21,033 bases of DNA, taken from positions 1 through 21,033 of the forward strand of contig DATGKK010000130.1 of the NCBI GenBank assembly GCA_035294725.1, given 5' to 3'. The notes beneath the pieces are model-generated. The model was not told the DNA's origin and ran no database searches. It saw only the letters and a program-made list of their open reading frames with translations. Both the position numbers and the translations under genes were made by a program. This DNA is from DATGKK01 sp035294725. Its GTDB lineage: Bacteria > Actinomycetota > Acidimicrobiia > Acidimicrobiales > Bog-793. Of the stretch, positions 7,585-14,557 are shown one piece after another. Within the stretch, counting starts at the first letter, position 1; each line of letters begins with the position of its first letter.

Positions 7585-10290
7585 TCAGCCCTTCGGCCGG
7601 TCCACCTTGATGCGGCCCATCGGTCGGATGAGGCAGACCGGCGTCTGCTCGCTCCCCTGGCCGAGGGGGTTGTCGCCGAAGAGCCATGCCACGAGCTTGC
7701 GGTCGACGCCGCGACTCGCACCGAGGACGGCCGCCCCGCGGTCGTTCGCGTCGACGATCGCCACCTTCACCTGCCCTCCGGCCTCCTCGCTCAGCTGCTT
7801 CGCGAGCCGCTCGCTCACGCCGTCGGGATCCTCGGGCGGGAGCTTCGCATGGGTGTCGAACGGCGGCAGCGTGCCCGCGGTCGGGCCGTCGATGGCCGCC
7901 ACGCGACCTCCGGCGACCCGGTAGAAGTCACCCTTGCGGCCGACGGCCCGGCCGAGCGCGCCGGCCGCCGCGGCGGCGAGGATCCGGCGCCGGCCGGCCT
8001 CGTCGAGAGCGAGCTGCATCGTCTCGGGGATCCCGAGGCCGATGCCCGCCGGGCTTCGTCGCACGAAGCGGCTGAGGCCCTTCGCGAGCAGGCTTGGGGT
8101 GATCTCGCGCACGGGGAAGGAGCGACCCTGTGAGATGGCGACGGCCTTTTCCGAGACGGCGACGAGGTCGCCCGGCTCGAGGCCGAGGCGGCCACCGCTC
8201 ACCGAGAGCACCGAGTCCATGACGATCCGGTCGAGGTCGTCGCCCTCCTCGATGCGGGCCGTGCGCACCGGAGCCCGCCCGTAGACCGTGCGGCCGTCGG
8301 GCCCGCAGCTGAACACATGCCGGCCCTCGTTCGCCTGCACGCTCGTCCACGACGGCGCCTCCCCGCCGACAAGGGCGGCAGCCTCAGCGTCGCCGGCGGC
8401 CTGGATCGAGCGGCGGGGACGCTGCCCGAGCGGTGCAAGGGGGACGGGCCCGTGGAAGACCCGCAACCACGCCTCCGCGTTCAGCACGCGCCAGAAGAAG
8501 GGCGACTCCTCGAGATCGCCGTCGCAGACGGCGTGGAAGGCTCGCGCGATCGAGGGGCCGTCCCAGTAAGAGCGGGAGCAGAACGAGGGCGAGCGGAAGA
8601 TCCCCTGCACGATGGCCCGCTCCCGCCGCAGCCACCGGATCTCCGGTGTCGTGAAGCCGATCTTCTTCCGCCGCAACCGCACGACGTCGGGCAACGTGCC
8701 CGCCAGTGCCTCGCGAAGGATCCACCGGCTCCAGCCGTCCCGGATGATGGCCTCCTCGGGGAGCGAGAGCACGAGCTCGACCAGCTCCTGGTCGAGAAAG
8801 GGCGGCCGGCTCTCGATCGACCAGGCCATCGAGTTGCGGTCCTCGTAGCGCAGCAGTGACGGGAGGGAGTAGGTCGTGAGGTCCTGGGCGAGGCGGGCCT
8901 TCAGGTCCCGCCGGCTGCGCCGGTCCGCCGCCCGGGCGGCCGCGGCGCGAGCCGGGTCGCCGAGGAGGGGGCGGCAGTAGACGGCAGGGTCGACCCTGCC
9001 CCGGCGCCGGTCGGTCAGCCTCGCCCTCGCGAGCGGAGCGAGCAGGTCGCCCGCTGCCCGCGCCTCCCTCGCGAGCAGCTCCCCCTTCCGCTCGGCGGCG
9101 AGCTGGCGCAGGTAGACGTAGTGATAGGGGACGTACCCGGCGAGGAGCTCGTCGCCGCCCTGGCCGTCGAGGAGGACCTTCGCCGAGCCCTTCGCGAGCT
9201 GCATCACCCGGTACTGGGCATAGGGGCCCGAGGAGACCATGGGCTCGTCCTGGTGCCATACGAGAAGCGGCAGGTCGCCGAAGAGCTCGTCCGAGGTCGG
9301 CCGGACGTACGCGCTCGCGGCGCCCGAAGTGGCCAGCACCGGCTCGATGTAGGCCTGCTCGTCGATCGGGTCCCCGTCGAACACCGCCGAGAAGGTGCGC
9401 AGCTGCTCGCCCATCGACGAAGAGTCCGGCACCTTGTCGCGCAGCTGAGCGCTCATGACGCACACGATCGAGGAGGAGTCGAGCCCTCCGGACAGGCAGG
9501 TGCCGACCGTCACGTCCGCGACGAGGCGACGCTGGACCGCGCGCTCGAACCGGCTCCGGAACACCGCCGGGTCCGGGGCCGCGCTCCTGCTCAGCCTCGG
9601 CTCCCAGTACCGGTGCTGGCGGCACTCGTGGGCATCGCCGGGGCCACCGGCTCTCGGGGGCGCATCGAGGGGCACGCTCACCACGGTGGCGGGCAGCACC
9701 TGGCGGATCCCGGCAAAGAAGGTGCGGTCGTCGTGGTCGTGCAGGCCGACAAGGAGGTACTCGGCGAGGCGCTCCTCGTCGACCCGGCACTCGAGGCCAG
9801 GATGGGCGAGCAGGGCCTTTATCTCGGAGGCGAACAGAAGGCGGCCGTCCGCCTCGGCGAAGTAGAGGGGCTTGATGCCGAGGTGGTCCCGGCACAGCAC
9901 GAGCTCACCCTGGCGCTCGTCGAGCAGGGCGAAGGCCCACATCCCGTTGAAGCGCTCGACACAGGCCGTCCCCCACTCCTCGTAGGCGGCGAGGACGACC
10001 TCGGTGTCGCAGCTGGTGTGGAAGGCGTGGCCCTTAGCCTCGAGCTCCGCCCGAAGCTCGCGGAAGTTGTAGACCTCGCCGTTGTAGGCGAGGTGGCGAT
10101 CGCCGGCGGCGTTCGAGAAGGGCTGGGCGCCATGCTCGAGGTCGATGATCGAGAGCCTCCGGTGGCCAAGGCTCGCCCGACCGGTCTCGACCCGCCCCTC
10201 GCCGTCCGGCCCGCGATGCACGATCCTCTCCGTCATCGCGGAGAGGAGCTCGTGGTCGGGAGGGCCGACGAAGCCGGCGATGCCGCACAT
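7585..10290 (-). CDS. Asparagine synthetase (glutamine-hydrolysing) fused to an F420-0:glutamate ligase-like domain
   Basis: A 901-residue protein, about 270 longer than a normal AsnB. Residues 1-190 are a class II glutamine amidotransferase with Cys2 after the initiator Met (MCGIAGFVG) and NGEVYNFRELR (70-80). Residues about 230-610 are the ATP-dependent synthetase with PPi loop SGGLDSSS (267-274) and DGQGGDELLAGY. After a short linker, residues about 655-895 resemble the CofE/F420_ligase family. Landmarks are GDDLDRIV (673-680), LEPGDLVAVSEKAVAISQGR (704-723), GRKGDFYRVAG, AAIDGPTAGTLPPF, KLPPEDPDG and VDANDRGAAVLGAS. This subtype resembles the F420-ligase-like proteins also seen outside F420 synthesis, so the ligand is unknown. 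The ATG at 10290 shares its A with the preceding stop (TGATG), which fixes the start and shows translational coupling. Possible role: ammonia transfer plus gamma-glutamyl or amide bond formation on a shared substrate; this is inference. Confidence 0.85.
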   Translation of the reverse strand: MCGIAGFVGPPDHELLSAMTERIVHRGPDGEGRVETGRASLGHRRLSIIDLEHGAQPFSNAAGDRHLAYNGEVYNFRELRAELEAKGHAFHTSCDTEVVLAAYEEWGTACVERFNGMWAFALLDERQGELVLCRDHLGIKPLYFAEADGRLLFASEIKALLAHPGLECRVDEERLAEYLLVGLHDHDDRTFFAGIRQVLPATVVSVPLDAPPRAGGPGDAHECRQHRYWEPRLSRSAAPDPAVFRSRFERAVQRRLVADVTVGTCLSGGLDSSSIVCVMSAQLRDKVPDSSSMGEQLRTFSAVFDGDPIDEQAYIEPVLATSGAASAYVRPTSDELFGDLPLLVWHQDEPMVSSGPYAQYRVMQLAKGSAKVLLDGQGGDELLAGYVPYHYVYLRQLAAERKGELLAREARAAGDLLAPLARARLTDRRRGRVDPAVYCRPLLGDPARAAAARAADRRSRRDLKARLAQDLTTYSLPSLLRYEDRNSMAWSIESRPPFLDQELVELVLSLPEEAIIRDGWSRWILREALAGTLPDVVRLRRKKIGFTTPEIRWLRRERAIVQGIFRSPSFCSRSYWDGPSIARAFHAVCDGDLEESPFFWRVLNAEAWLRVFHGPVPLAPLGQRPRRSIQAAGDAEAAALVGGEAPSWTSVQANEGRHVFSCGPDGRTVYGRAPVRTARIEEGDDLDRIVMDSVLSVSGGRLGLEPGDLVAVSEKAVAISQGRSFPVREITPSLLAKGLSRFVRRSPAGIGLGIPETMQLALDEAGRRRILAAAAAGALGRAVGRKGDFYRVAGGRVAAIDGPTAGTLPPFDTHAKLPPEDPDGVSERLAKQLSEEAGGQVKVAIVDANDRGAAVLGASRGVDRKLVAWLFGDNPLGQGSEQTPVCLIRPMGRIKVDRPKG

Positions 10291-11771
10291 CAGCTCGTCC
10301 GGGCGGAGCGTCGCGCCCGTGGCGCTTCGGGCCGCCTGCCGGAGGCAGCGACCGGCGAGACGCCCACGGCCCGTTCCTCTCCGACCTTGCCCTTCGGGTA
10401 GGTGCGGGCGAGCTCCTCCTCGGTCGGCTCTCTCGGCAACCTGGCGTCCTCGGGGAGGAGGGCGGCGATCGCGGCCATGATCCGCTCGGTGTCGGCAACG
10501 GCGTCGTCGACACCGAGGGCGAGACCCTCCACCGGGGGGCCGACGCGCACCGTCACGAGGGGTGGGTGGAGCACGTTCGCCACACGGGGGAGCCGGGCTG
10601 AGCGGGGCCAGACGGACTCGGTGTTGAACAGGCCGACTGGCACGACCGGCGCCCCCGAGCGGGCGGCGAGGCGGGCGGCGCCCGTCTTCCCCCTGAGGAC
10701 CGGGTCGAAAAAGGCGCGGCCCCGCGGGATCGTCCCCTGGGGGAGGATCGCAAGCCCCTCGCCCGCCTCGAGGACCCGCTCGGCGGCGGCGAGGGAGTCG
10801 GCGGCGGCGCCGGCCCGCTCGACCGGGATCCCGCCGAAAGCGCGCGCGAGCTGGCCGACGACCGGCGCGTCGAAGATCTCCTTCTTCCCGAGGAAGCGCA
10901 CCGGGCGGCCACGCCGGGCGATCACGAGGGCAAGGGCGGCCACGTCGAAGTAGCTGCGGTGGTTGGCGGCGAGTATGAACGCCCCCTTCTCGGGGATCTG
11001 CTCCACGCCGTCGATGTCGAAGCGCGCGTACGGGAACAGCTCCGGCCGCACGAGGTGCTTCACGACGTCGAAGGCCTCGAGCCCTGCGAGCGTCGGCACG
11101 CCGGGCGGGACGTCGAGGTGGAGCACGGGCCACCGGGCGGCTAGGGCGGCGGCGTGCAGGGCGAGGTCGGGGTTCACGACCCGCGGGTGGCCGACCGCTC
11201 GAAGAAGCGGGAGGTCGTTCACGCTGTCGGAGTAGGCGAAGCTCTCGGCAAGGTCGACCCCCCGTCCCTCGGCCCAGCCCCGCACGGCCGAGAGCTTGCC
11301 CACGCCCCAGACGAAGCCGCCGTCGAGCCGCCCGGTGTAGACGCCGTCCGACCAGGCGTACCGGGTGGCGACGACGTCGTCCATCCCGAGCCGGTCGGCG
11401 AGAGGCCGCACGAGGTCATACGGTGTCGTCGTGGCGAGCACGAGGAGCTGGCCCTGGCGGCGGTGCTCCTCGAGCAGCCCCGGCGCGTAGGCCGCGACCT
11501 CGCCGGCGAGCAGCTCGGCGGCACGGCGACCCGCCGCCCGCATCCGGTCGACCGACCAGCCGCGCACACCGAGGGCGGCGGCACGGGCGAGGGCCATGCC
11601 GAGCAGGTTCTCCCCGAAGCGGTCGTAGAGCTGGTAGAGGAGGGCCTCACCGGGCAGCGACGAGCTGCGAAGGCCAAGCTCGACGAGGGCCTGGTTGATG
11701 AGAGGGCCGCTCGCCCCTCGCAATAGGGTGCGGTCGAGGTCGAAGATCGCCGCACTCTGCGCCACGGTCAC
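10290..11771 (-). CDS. HAD-IB phosphatase / PlsC-type acyltransferase fusion
   Basis: A 493-residue two-domain protein. Residues 1-210 are a SerB-like HAD-IB hydrolase with DLDRT (11-15), a motif II Thr in LATTTPYD, Lys169 in GVGKL and SDSVND (181-186). Residues about 235-430 are a 1-acylglycerol-3-phosphate acyltransferase domain with the HX4D motif His271-Asp276 in NHRSYFD. The second conserved block, normally PEGT, reads PQGT (344-347), so a residue usually important for glycerol-phosphate binding is changed. This fusion is known in actinobacteria and is linked to phospholipid or triacylglycerol assembly. The C-terminus (450-493) is basic and disordered-looking. Two GTG starts are possible, 11771 and 11765. 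A TACATT element (11778-11773) sits seven bases before the second, which fits a leaderless transcript from 11765. The gene is coupled to the AsnB-fusion gene downstream. Confidence 0.87.
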   Translation of the reverse strand: MTVAQSAAIFDLDRTLLRGASGPLINQALVELGLRSSSLPGEALLYQLYDRFGENLLGMALARAAALGVRGWSVDRMRAAGRRAAELLAGEVAAYAPGLLEEHRRQGQLLVLATTTPYDLVRPLADRLGMDDVVATRYAWSDGVYTGRLDGGFVWGVGKLSAVRGWAEGRGVDLAESFAYSDSVNDLPLLRAVGHPRVVNPDLALHAAALAARWPVLHLDVPPGVPTLAGLEAFDVVKHLVRPELFPYARFDIDGVEQIPEKGAFILAANHRSYFDVAALALVIARRGRPVRFLGKKEIFDAPVVGQLARAFGGIPVERAGAAADSLAAAERVLEAGEGLAILPQGTIPRGRAFFDPVLRGKTGAARLAARSGAPVVPVGLFNTESVWPRSARLPRVANVLHPPLVTVRVGPPVEGLALGVDDAVADTERIMAAIAALLPEDARLPREPTEEELARTYPKGKVGEERAVGVSPVAASGRRPEAPRARRSARTS

Positions 11772-11825
11772 GAATGTAGGCGAACGGCCGGCCCGGCACG
11801 CGAAGGCAGTGCCGAAGCCCCGACG

Positions 11826-11920
11826 CGAAGAAGGGACCGGCGGGGGGGGAGAACCGGTCCCTTCTCTGAGACTCGACAGGGCCGGAAGGGGGATTCCGGC
11901 AGAGCCCTGTGGTCTTGTGT
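11826..11920 (-). ncRNA. 6C-type small RNA candidate (two hairpins with C-rich loops)
   Basis: Read on the minus strand, two hairpins follow each other. The first pairs GCCGGAA with TTCCGGC (11900-11894 and 11887-11881) around a TCCCCC loop, with an outer ACAGG/CCTGT stem (11910-11906 and 11880-11876). The second is a perfect 12-bp stem, AGAAGGGACCGG (11865-11854) with CCGGTCCCTTCT (11840-11829), around a loop containing eight C residues. Two stem-loops with C-runs are the signature of the actinobacterial 6C RNA (B11 in Mycobacterium tuberculosis, about 83-93 nt). From memory the mycobacterial copy also neighbours a HAD-IB gene. A promoter at 11927-11955 would start the RNA near 11920, giving about 95 nt. 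The first loop has only five Cs, and the 3' end has no U-tract. Confidence 0.68.
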
Positions 11921-11926
11921 GCGTCC

Positions 11927-11955
11927 ATTGTGCGCCCGTAACTGCTATCAGTCAA
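11927..11955 (-). promoter_or_regulatory. Promoter of the 6C-like RNA
   Basis: A minus-strand -35 TTGACT (11955-11950) and -10 CACAAT (11932-11927) are separated by 17 bases. The predicted start, about 11920, lies ten bases before the first base-paired nucleotide of the hairpin pair, which supports an independent minus-strand transcript. The -35 sits next to the control region of the divergent LysR gene. Confidence 0.5.
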
Positions 11956-11959
11956 ACGA

Positions 11960-11990
11960 ATCTCTAAGATATTTGCTATCGTTTCTAGCG
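11960..11990 (+). promoter_or_regulatory. LysR gene promoter and possible operator
   Basis: A -10-like TATCGT (11977-11982) ends eight bases before the ATG at 11991 and no ribosome-binding site is present, so the transcript may be leaderless. A small inverted repeat ATCT-CTA-AGAT (11960-11970) lies between this promoter and that of the divergent RNA. It could be where the LysR protein binds to control both directions. Confidence 0.35.
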
Positions 11991-12950
11991 ATGGATCTCC
12001 GGCAGCTCGCCGCTCTCGTCGCCATCGCCGACACCGGCTCGTTCTCCGCCGCCGCCGACGCGCTCTCGACGGTGCAGTCCAACGTCTCGGCACACGTGAA
12101 GAAGCTCGAGCGCGAGCTCGGCACCGAGCTCGTCGACCGGGCCACGGGCGAGCTGACCGAGCCCGGCCGGCTCGTGGTGGCGCGGGCGCGGCGTGCCCGG
12201 GCGGAGCTCGACGCGCTCATGTCGGACGTGATCGCGCTCCAGCACGACGTCGCCGGGACGGTCCGTATCGGCATCATCGGCACGACCGCCCGCTGGCTCG
12301 TCCCGCAGCTGCTCGACCTCGTCCCGCAGCGCTTCCCCCTCCTCAAGCTCGTCGTCGTCGAGTCGACGACGACGGCGCTCGACGGGCAGCTCGCCTCCGG
12401 GCAGGTGGACGTCGCCGTGCTCAACCTCCCCCACGCCGGCGGCGACCTCACCCTCACCCCGCTGTTCGAGGAGGAGCTGGTCCTCGTCGCCGGCTTCGAC
12501 CATCCCCTCACTGCCTACCAGGAGATCGGGGCCGAGCAGCTCGTGGGCGTGCCCCTGCTCCTGCCCTGCAGGGGGACGGCGTTCCGGGACGAGCTCGACC
12601 AGGCGATGCGCCCCCTCGGGATCGAGCTCGAGGCGAGAGCGGAGGTCGACGGGACCCGGCTCGTGGCCTCCCTCGTGTTCGAGGGCTACGGCCCCGCCAT
12701 CCTCCCGGCGACCGCGGTCCCCTGGTACCTGCGGGACCGGTTCGCGCTCGTGCGCGTCCGGGAGATCCCGCCCCGGCTCGTCGGCGTGGCCCAGCGTGCC
12801 CGGAGCCTGCCCTCAGCCCCGACCCGAGCTGTTCTCGAGCTGCTCACCTCGATCGTCTTCTCGCCCGACCGGACCCCGCCCGGCCTCACGCCCGTCCCGC
12901 CCGACGAGGTGCGGCCGAGCGCCCTGCGCTCACCCGCCGCCAGCGCCTGA
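11991..12950 (+). CDS. LysR-family transcriptional regulator
   Basis: A 319-residue regulator. The N-terminus (1-60) is the typical winged helix-turn-helix (MDLRQLAALVAIADTGSFSA, then ALSTVQSNVSAHVKKLE). An effector-binding domain of two periplasmic-binding-like lobes spans about 90-290 (VRIGIIGTTA, QVDVAVLNL, GYGPAILPA). The ATG at 11991 gives the canonical LysR N-terminus; the frame is open back to 11919, but that stretch is promoter and not coding. The Pro-rich tail (about 295-319) is not conserved-looking. It is transcribed away from the HAD/acyltransferase-AsnB operon and the 6C-like RNA, the usual arrangement when a LysR protein controls its neighbour. Effector unknown. Confidence 0.92.
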   Translation: MDLRQLAALVAIADTGSFSAAADALSTVQSNVSAHVKKLERELGTELVDRATGELTEPGRLVVARARRARAELDALMSDVIALQHDVAGTVRIGIIGTTARWLVPQLLDLVPQRFPLLKLVVVESTTTALDGQLASGQVDVAVLNLPHAGGDLTLTPLFEEELVLVAGFDHPLTAYQEIGAEQLVGVPLLLPCRGTAFRDELDQAMRPLGIELEARAEVDGTRLVASLVFEGYGPAILPATAVPWYLRDRFALVRVREIPPRLVGVAQRARSLPSAPTRAVLELLTSIVFSPDRTPPGLTPVPPDEVRPSALRSPAASA

Positions 12951-12996
12951 GAGGCACGCATCCGGCGAACGGCCCAACGAGCGAAGGACGCGGAGC

Positions 12997-13689
12997 TCAG
13001 CCGGCCGAGGGGTGGGCAGCACGGGTCGTCGAGCTCCCGTCGTCGGCCGGCTTCGGCTCCCGCCACATGAGCCAGATGCGAGGGATGCCGCTACCGGGCC
13101 CACCGACCTCGCCGATCACCTCGAAGCCGACCCGGCCGTAGAACGGGAGGTTCTCCTCCTTGGAGGACTCGAGGTAGGCGGGCGTGCCGGCCGAGTCGAG
13201 CCGGTCGAGCACGACCCGCATGAGCAGGGACCCGATCCCTCGCCCCTGGCGATCCGGGTCGGTGCCGATGGTGCCGAGGTAGCAGTGCTCGACCTTCGGG
13301 TGGACCCGCTCCAGCACGTCAAGGAGCTGGAGCGCCCGGCCGGTGTGGCGGCCGAGGATCGGTACGACGGTGGCGAGCTGCAGCAACCCTTCGGCGGCGG
13401 ATGGCGGCCGCTGCACGGGCGGGATCCACAGCGAGGCGCCGGCGAGGTCGTCGGTGGTCCAGCCCTCCCCGCGGCGGAGGAAGACGTGCTCGAACTGCCA
13501 GCGGAAGTAGCGCTCCAGCCGTCGCAGGTGGCTGCGAGGGGTTGGAAAGAGGTAGCAGGAGACGGGATCGTCGGCAAAGGCCCGGGCGAGGCACGCGCTC
13601 AAGGCTCCGACGTCCTCGGGGCGGACTCGGCGCACCGGCGCTGAGGTTGCGCCCGGACGGCTCTGCTCGCCAGGCGGCTCGCTGCCCAT
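12997..13689 (-). CDS. GNAT-family N-acetyltransferase
   Basis: A 230-residue acetyltransferase with the acetyl-CoA binding motif A at about 140-156 (GTIGTDPDRQGRGIGSLLM; Q148-G-R-G151-I-G153) and the C-terminal AYLESSKEENLPFYGRVGFE block. The preceding half carries ALSACLARAFADDPVSCYLF, typical of a GNAT subfamily with a longer substrate lid. The ATG at 13689 was chosen because the upstream open frame (to 13944) runs over the divergent DsbA-family gene and looks non-coding. It converges on the LysR gene with 46 bases between the stops. It resembles the second GNAT gene at 15871 in length and motifs. Substrate unknown. Confidence 0.85.
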   Translation of the reverse strand: MGSEPPGEQSRPGATSAPVRRVRPEDVGALSACLARAFADDPVSCYLFPTPRSHLRRLERYFRWQFEHVFLRRGEGWTTDDLAGASLWIPPVQRPPSAAEGLLQLATVVPILGRHTGRALQLLDVLERVHPKVEHCYLGTIGTDPDRQGRGIGSLLMRVVLDRLDSAGTPAYLESSKEENLPFYGRVGFEVIGEVGGPGSGIPRIWLMWREPKPADDGSSTTRAAHPSAG

Positions 13690-13806
13690 CTCGTGCGACG
13701 GTAGCCCCGCCGAGAGCGCGAGCCGGGCCGCACGCGAGAGCGGCCCGGTGCCTGCGGCCGGGCGAGGTGCGGGAATCGCCCGGCACCGAGCGCTGTTGAG
13801 CCAAGC

Positions 13807-14409
13807 ATGGTCGCTACCTTCTCCGTCACGTGGGACTACCGCTGTCCCTTTGCCCGCAACGCTCACGAGCACGTCGTCACCGCCTTCGAGGCTGGGGCTC
13901 CCTTCGACGTGACCTTCGTCGGCTTCTCGCTCGGCCAGGCCCACGTCGAGGAAGGGGGCACCCCGGTGTGGGACGAGCCGGAGAAGGACTCAGGACTGCT
14001 CGCCATGCAGGCAGGGATCGTCGTACGCGACCGCCTGCCGGAGCAGTTCCTCCGCGTCCACCGCGGGCTGTTCGCCCTCCGGCACGATGAGGGCGGCGAC
14101 CTTCGCGACGAGGCCTCACTCCGGCGCGTCCTCGAGGCGAGTGGGGTCGACGCCGACTACGTGTTCTCGGAGATCGAGAGCGGCTGGCCGCTCGACACCT
14201 TCCGCAAGGAGCACGAGCAGTTCGTGGCCAGCCACGAGGTGTGGGGTGTCCCGACGTTCATCGTCGGAGAGCAGGCGGTCTTCGTGCGCCTCATGAACCG
14301 GCCGGGGAACGACGGCGCGCTCGCCCGGCGCACGATCGAGCGGGTGCTCGACCTCCTCACCGAGATGCCGGAGCTGAACGAGTTCAAGCACACGACCATC
14401 TCGCGCTGA
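13807..14409 (+). CDS. DsbA-family thioredoxin-fold protein with a CPFA active site
   Basis: A 200-residue DsbA/FrnE-like thioredoxin-fold protein. The first strand and active site read TFSVTWDYRCPFARNAHEHV, so only the N-terminal cysteine of CxxC is present (Cys13, Ala16). The cis-proline loop VWGVPTFIVG (155-164, Pro159) is intact, and a helical insert covers about 45-150. There is no signal peptide, so it acts in the cytoplasm. A single-cysteine site suggests an isomerase or glutathione/mycothiol-linked role more than a classic disulfide oxidase; this is inference. The ATG at 13807 is preceded by a 117-base divergent promoter region with no strong ribosome-binding site. The gene converges on recA. 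Confidence 0.85.
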   Translation: MVATFSVTWDYRCPFARNAHEHVVTAFEAGAPFDVTFVGFSLGQAHVEEGGTPVWDEPEKDSGLLAMQAGIVVRDRLPEQFLRVHRGLFALRHDEGGDLRDEASLRRVLEASGVDADYVFSEIESGWPLDTFRKEHEQFVASHEVWGVPTFIVGEQAVFVRLMNRPGNDGALARRTIERVLDLLTEMPELNEFKHTTISR

Positions 14410-14428
14410 GGTCGCTTCGGACCGAACA

Positions 14429-14516
14429 GTGGGGCGGCGCGACTGGCGGCAACGGCTGCGATCCGCTGCCGCCAGCGCCCGCCGCCCGCTTCGGAGGGCG
14501 GGGTCTCCCGCCCCAC
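14429..14516. terminator. Nested inverted repeats between convergent DsbA-family gene and recA
   Basis: An outer 9-bp stem GTGGGGCGG (14429-14437) with CCGCCCCAC (14508-14516) encloses a second 9-bp stem CTGGCGGCA (14443-14451) with TGCCGCCAG (14467-14475). The structure lies just past the DsbA-family stop. It probably blocks read-through in one or both directions, although no U-tract follows. Confidence 0.5.
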
Positions 14517-14523
14517 AGGTCCC

Positions 14524-14550
14524 GTCCCACCAGCGCCCGGCCGGTGGGAC
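14524..14550 (-). terminator. recA terminator hairpin
   Basis: A perfect 8-bp stem GTCCCACC (14524-14531) with GGTGGGAC (14543-14550) and an 11-base loop starts eight bases after the recA stop codon on the minus strand. It lacks a T-run, like many high-GC actinobacterial terminators. Confidence 0.55.
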
Positions 14551-14557
14551 AGCGCCG

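Noticed and set aside
7481..7687. Longer N-terminus for the sigma factor
   Set aside because: The added 69 residues are Arg/Pro low-complexity sequence, absent from typical ECF factors, and would cover the promoter region and the end of the AsnB gene.
9121..10401. 426-residue plus-strand frame
   Set aside because: It is antisense to the well-supported AsnB gene, and its composition mirrors the GC-rich codon pattern of that gene.
10291..11133. Upstream extension of the AsnB frame (about 280 residues)
   Set aside because: It overlaps the HAD/acyltransferase gene, is Arg/Pro-rich and has no domain. AsnB requires Cys right after Met, which fixes the start at 10290.
11829..11910. Reading the two hairpins only as transcription terminators
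   Set aside because: They lie between divergent genes, where no transcript needs to end, and have no U-tract. Two C-rich loops plus an upstream minus-strand promoter fit a 6C RNA better.
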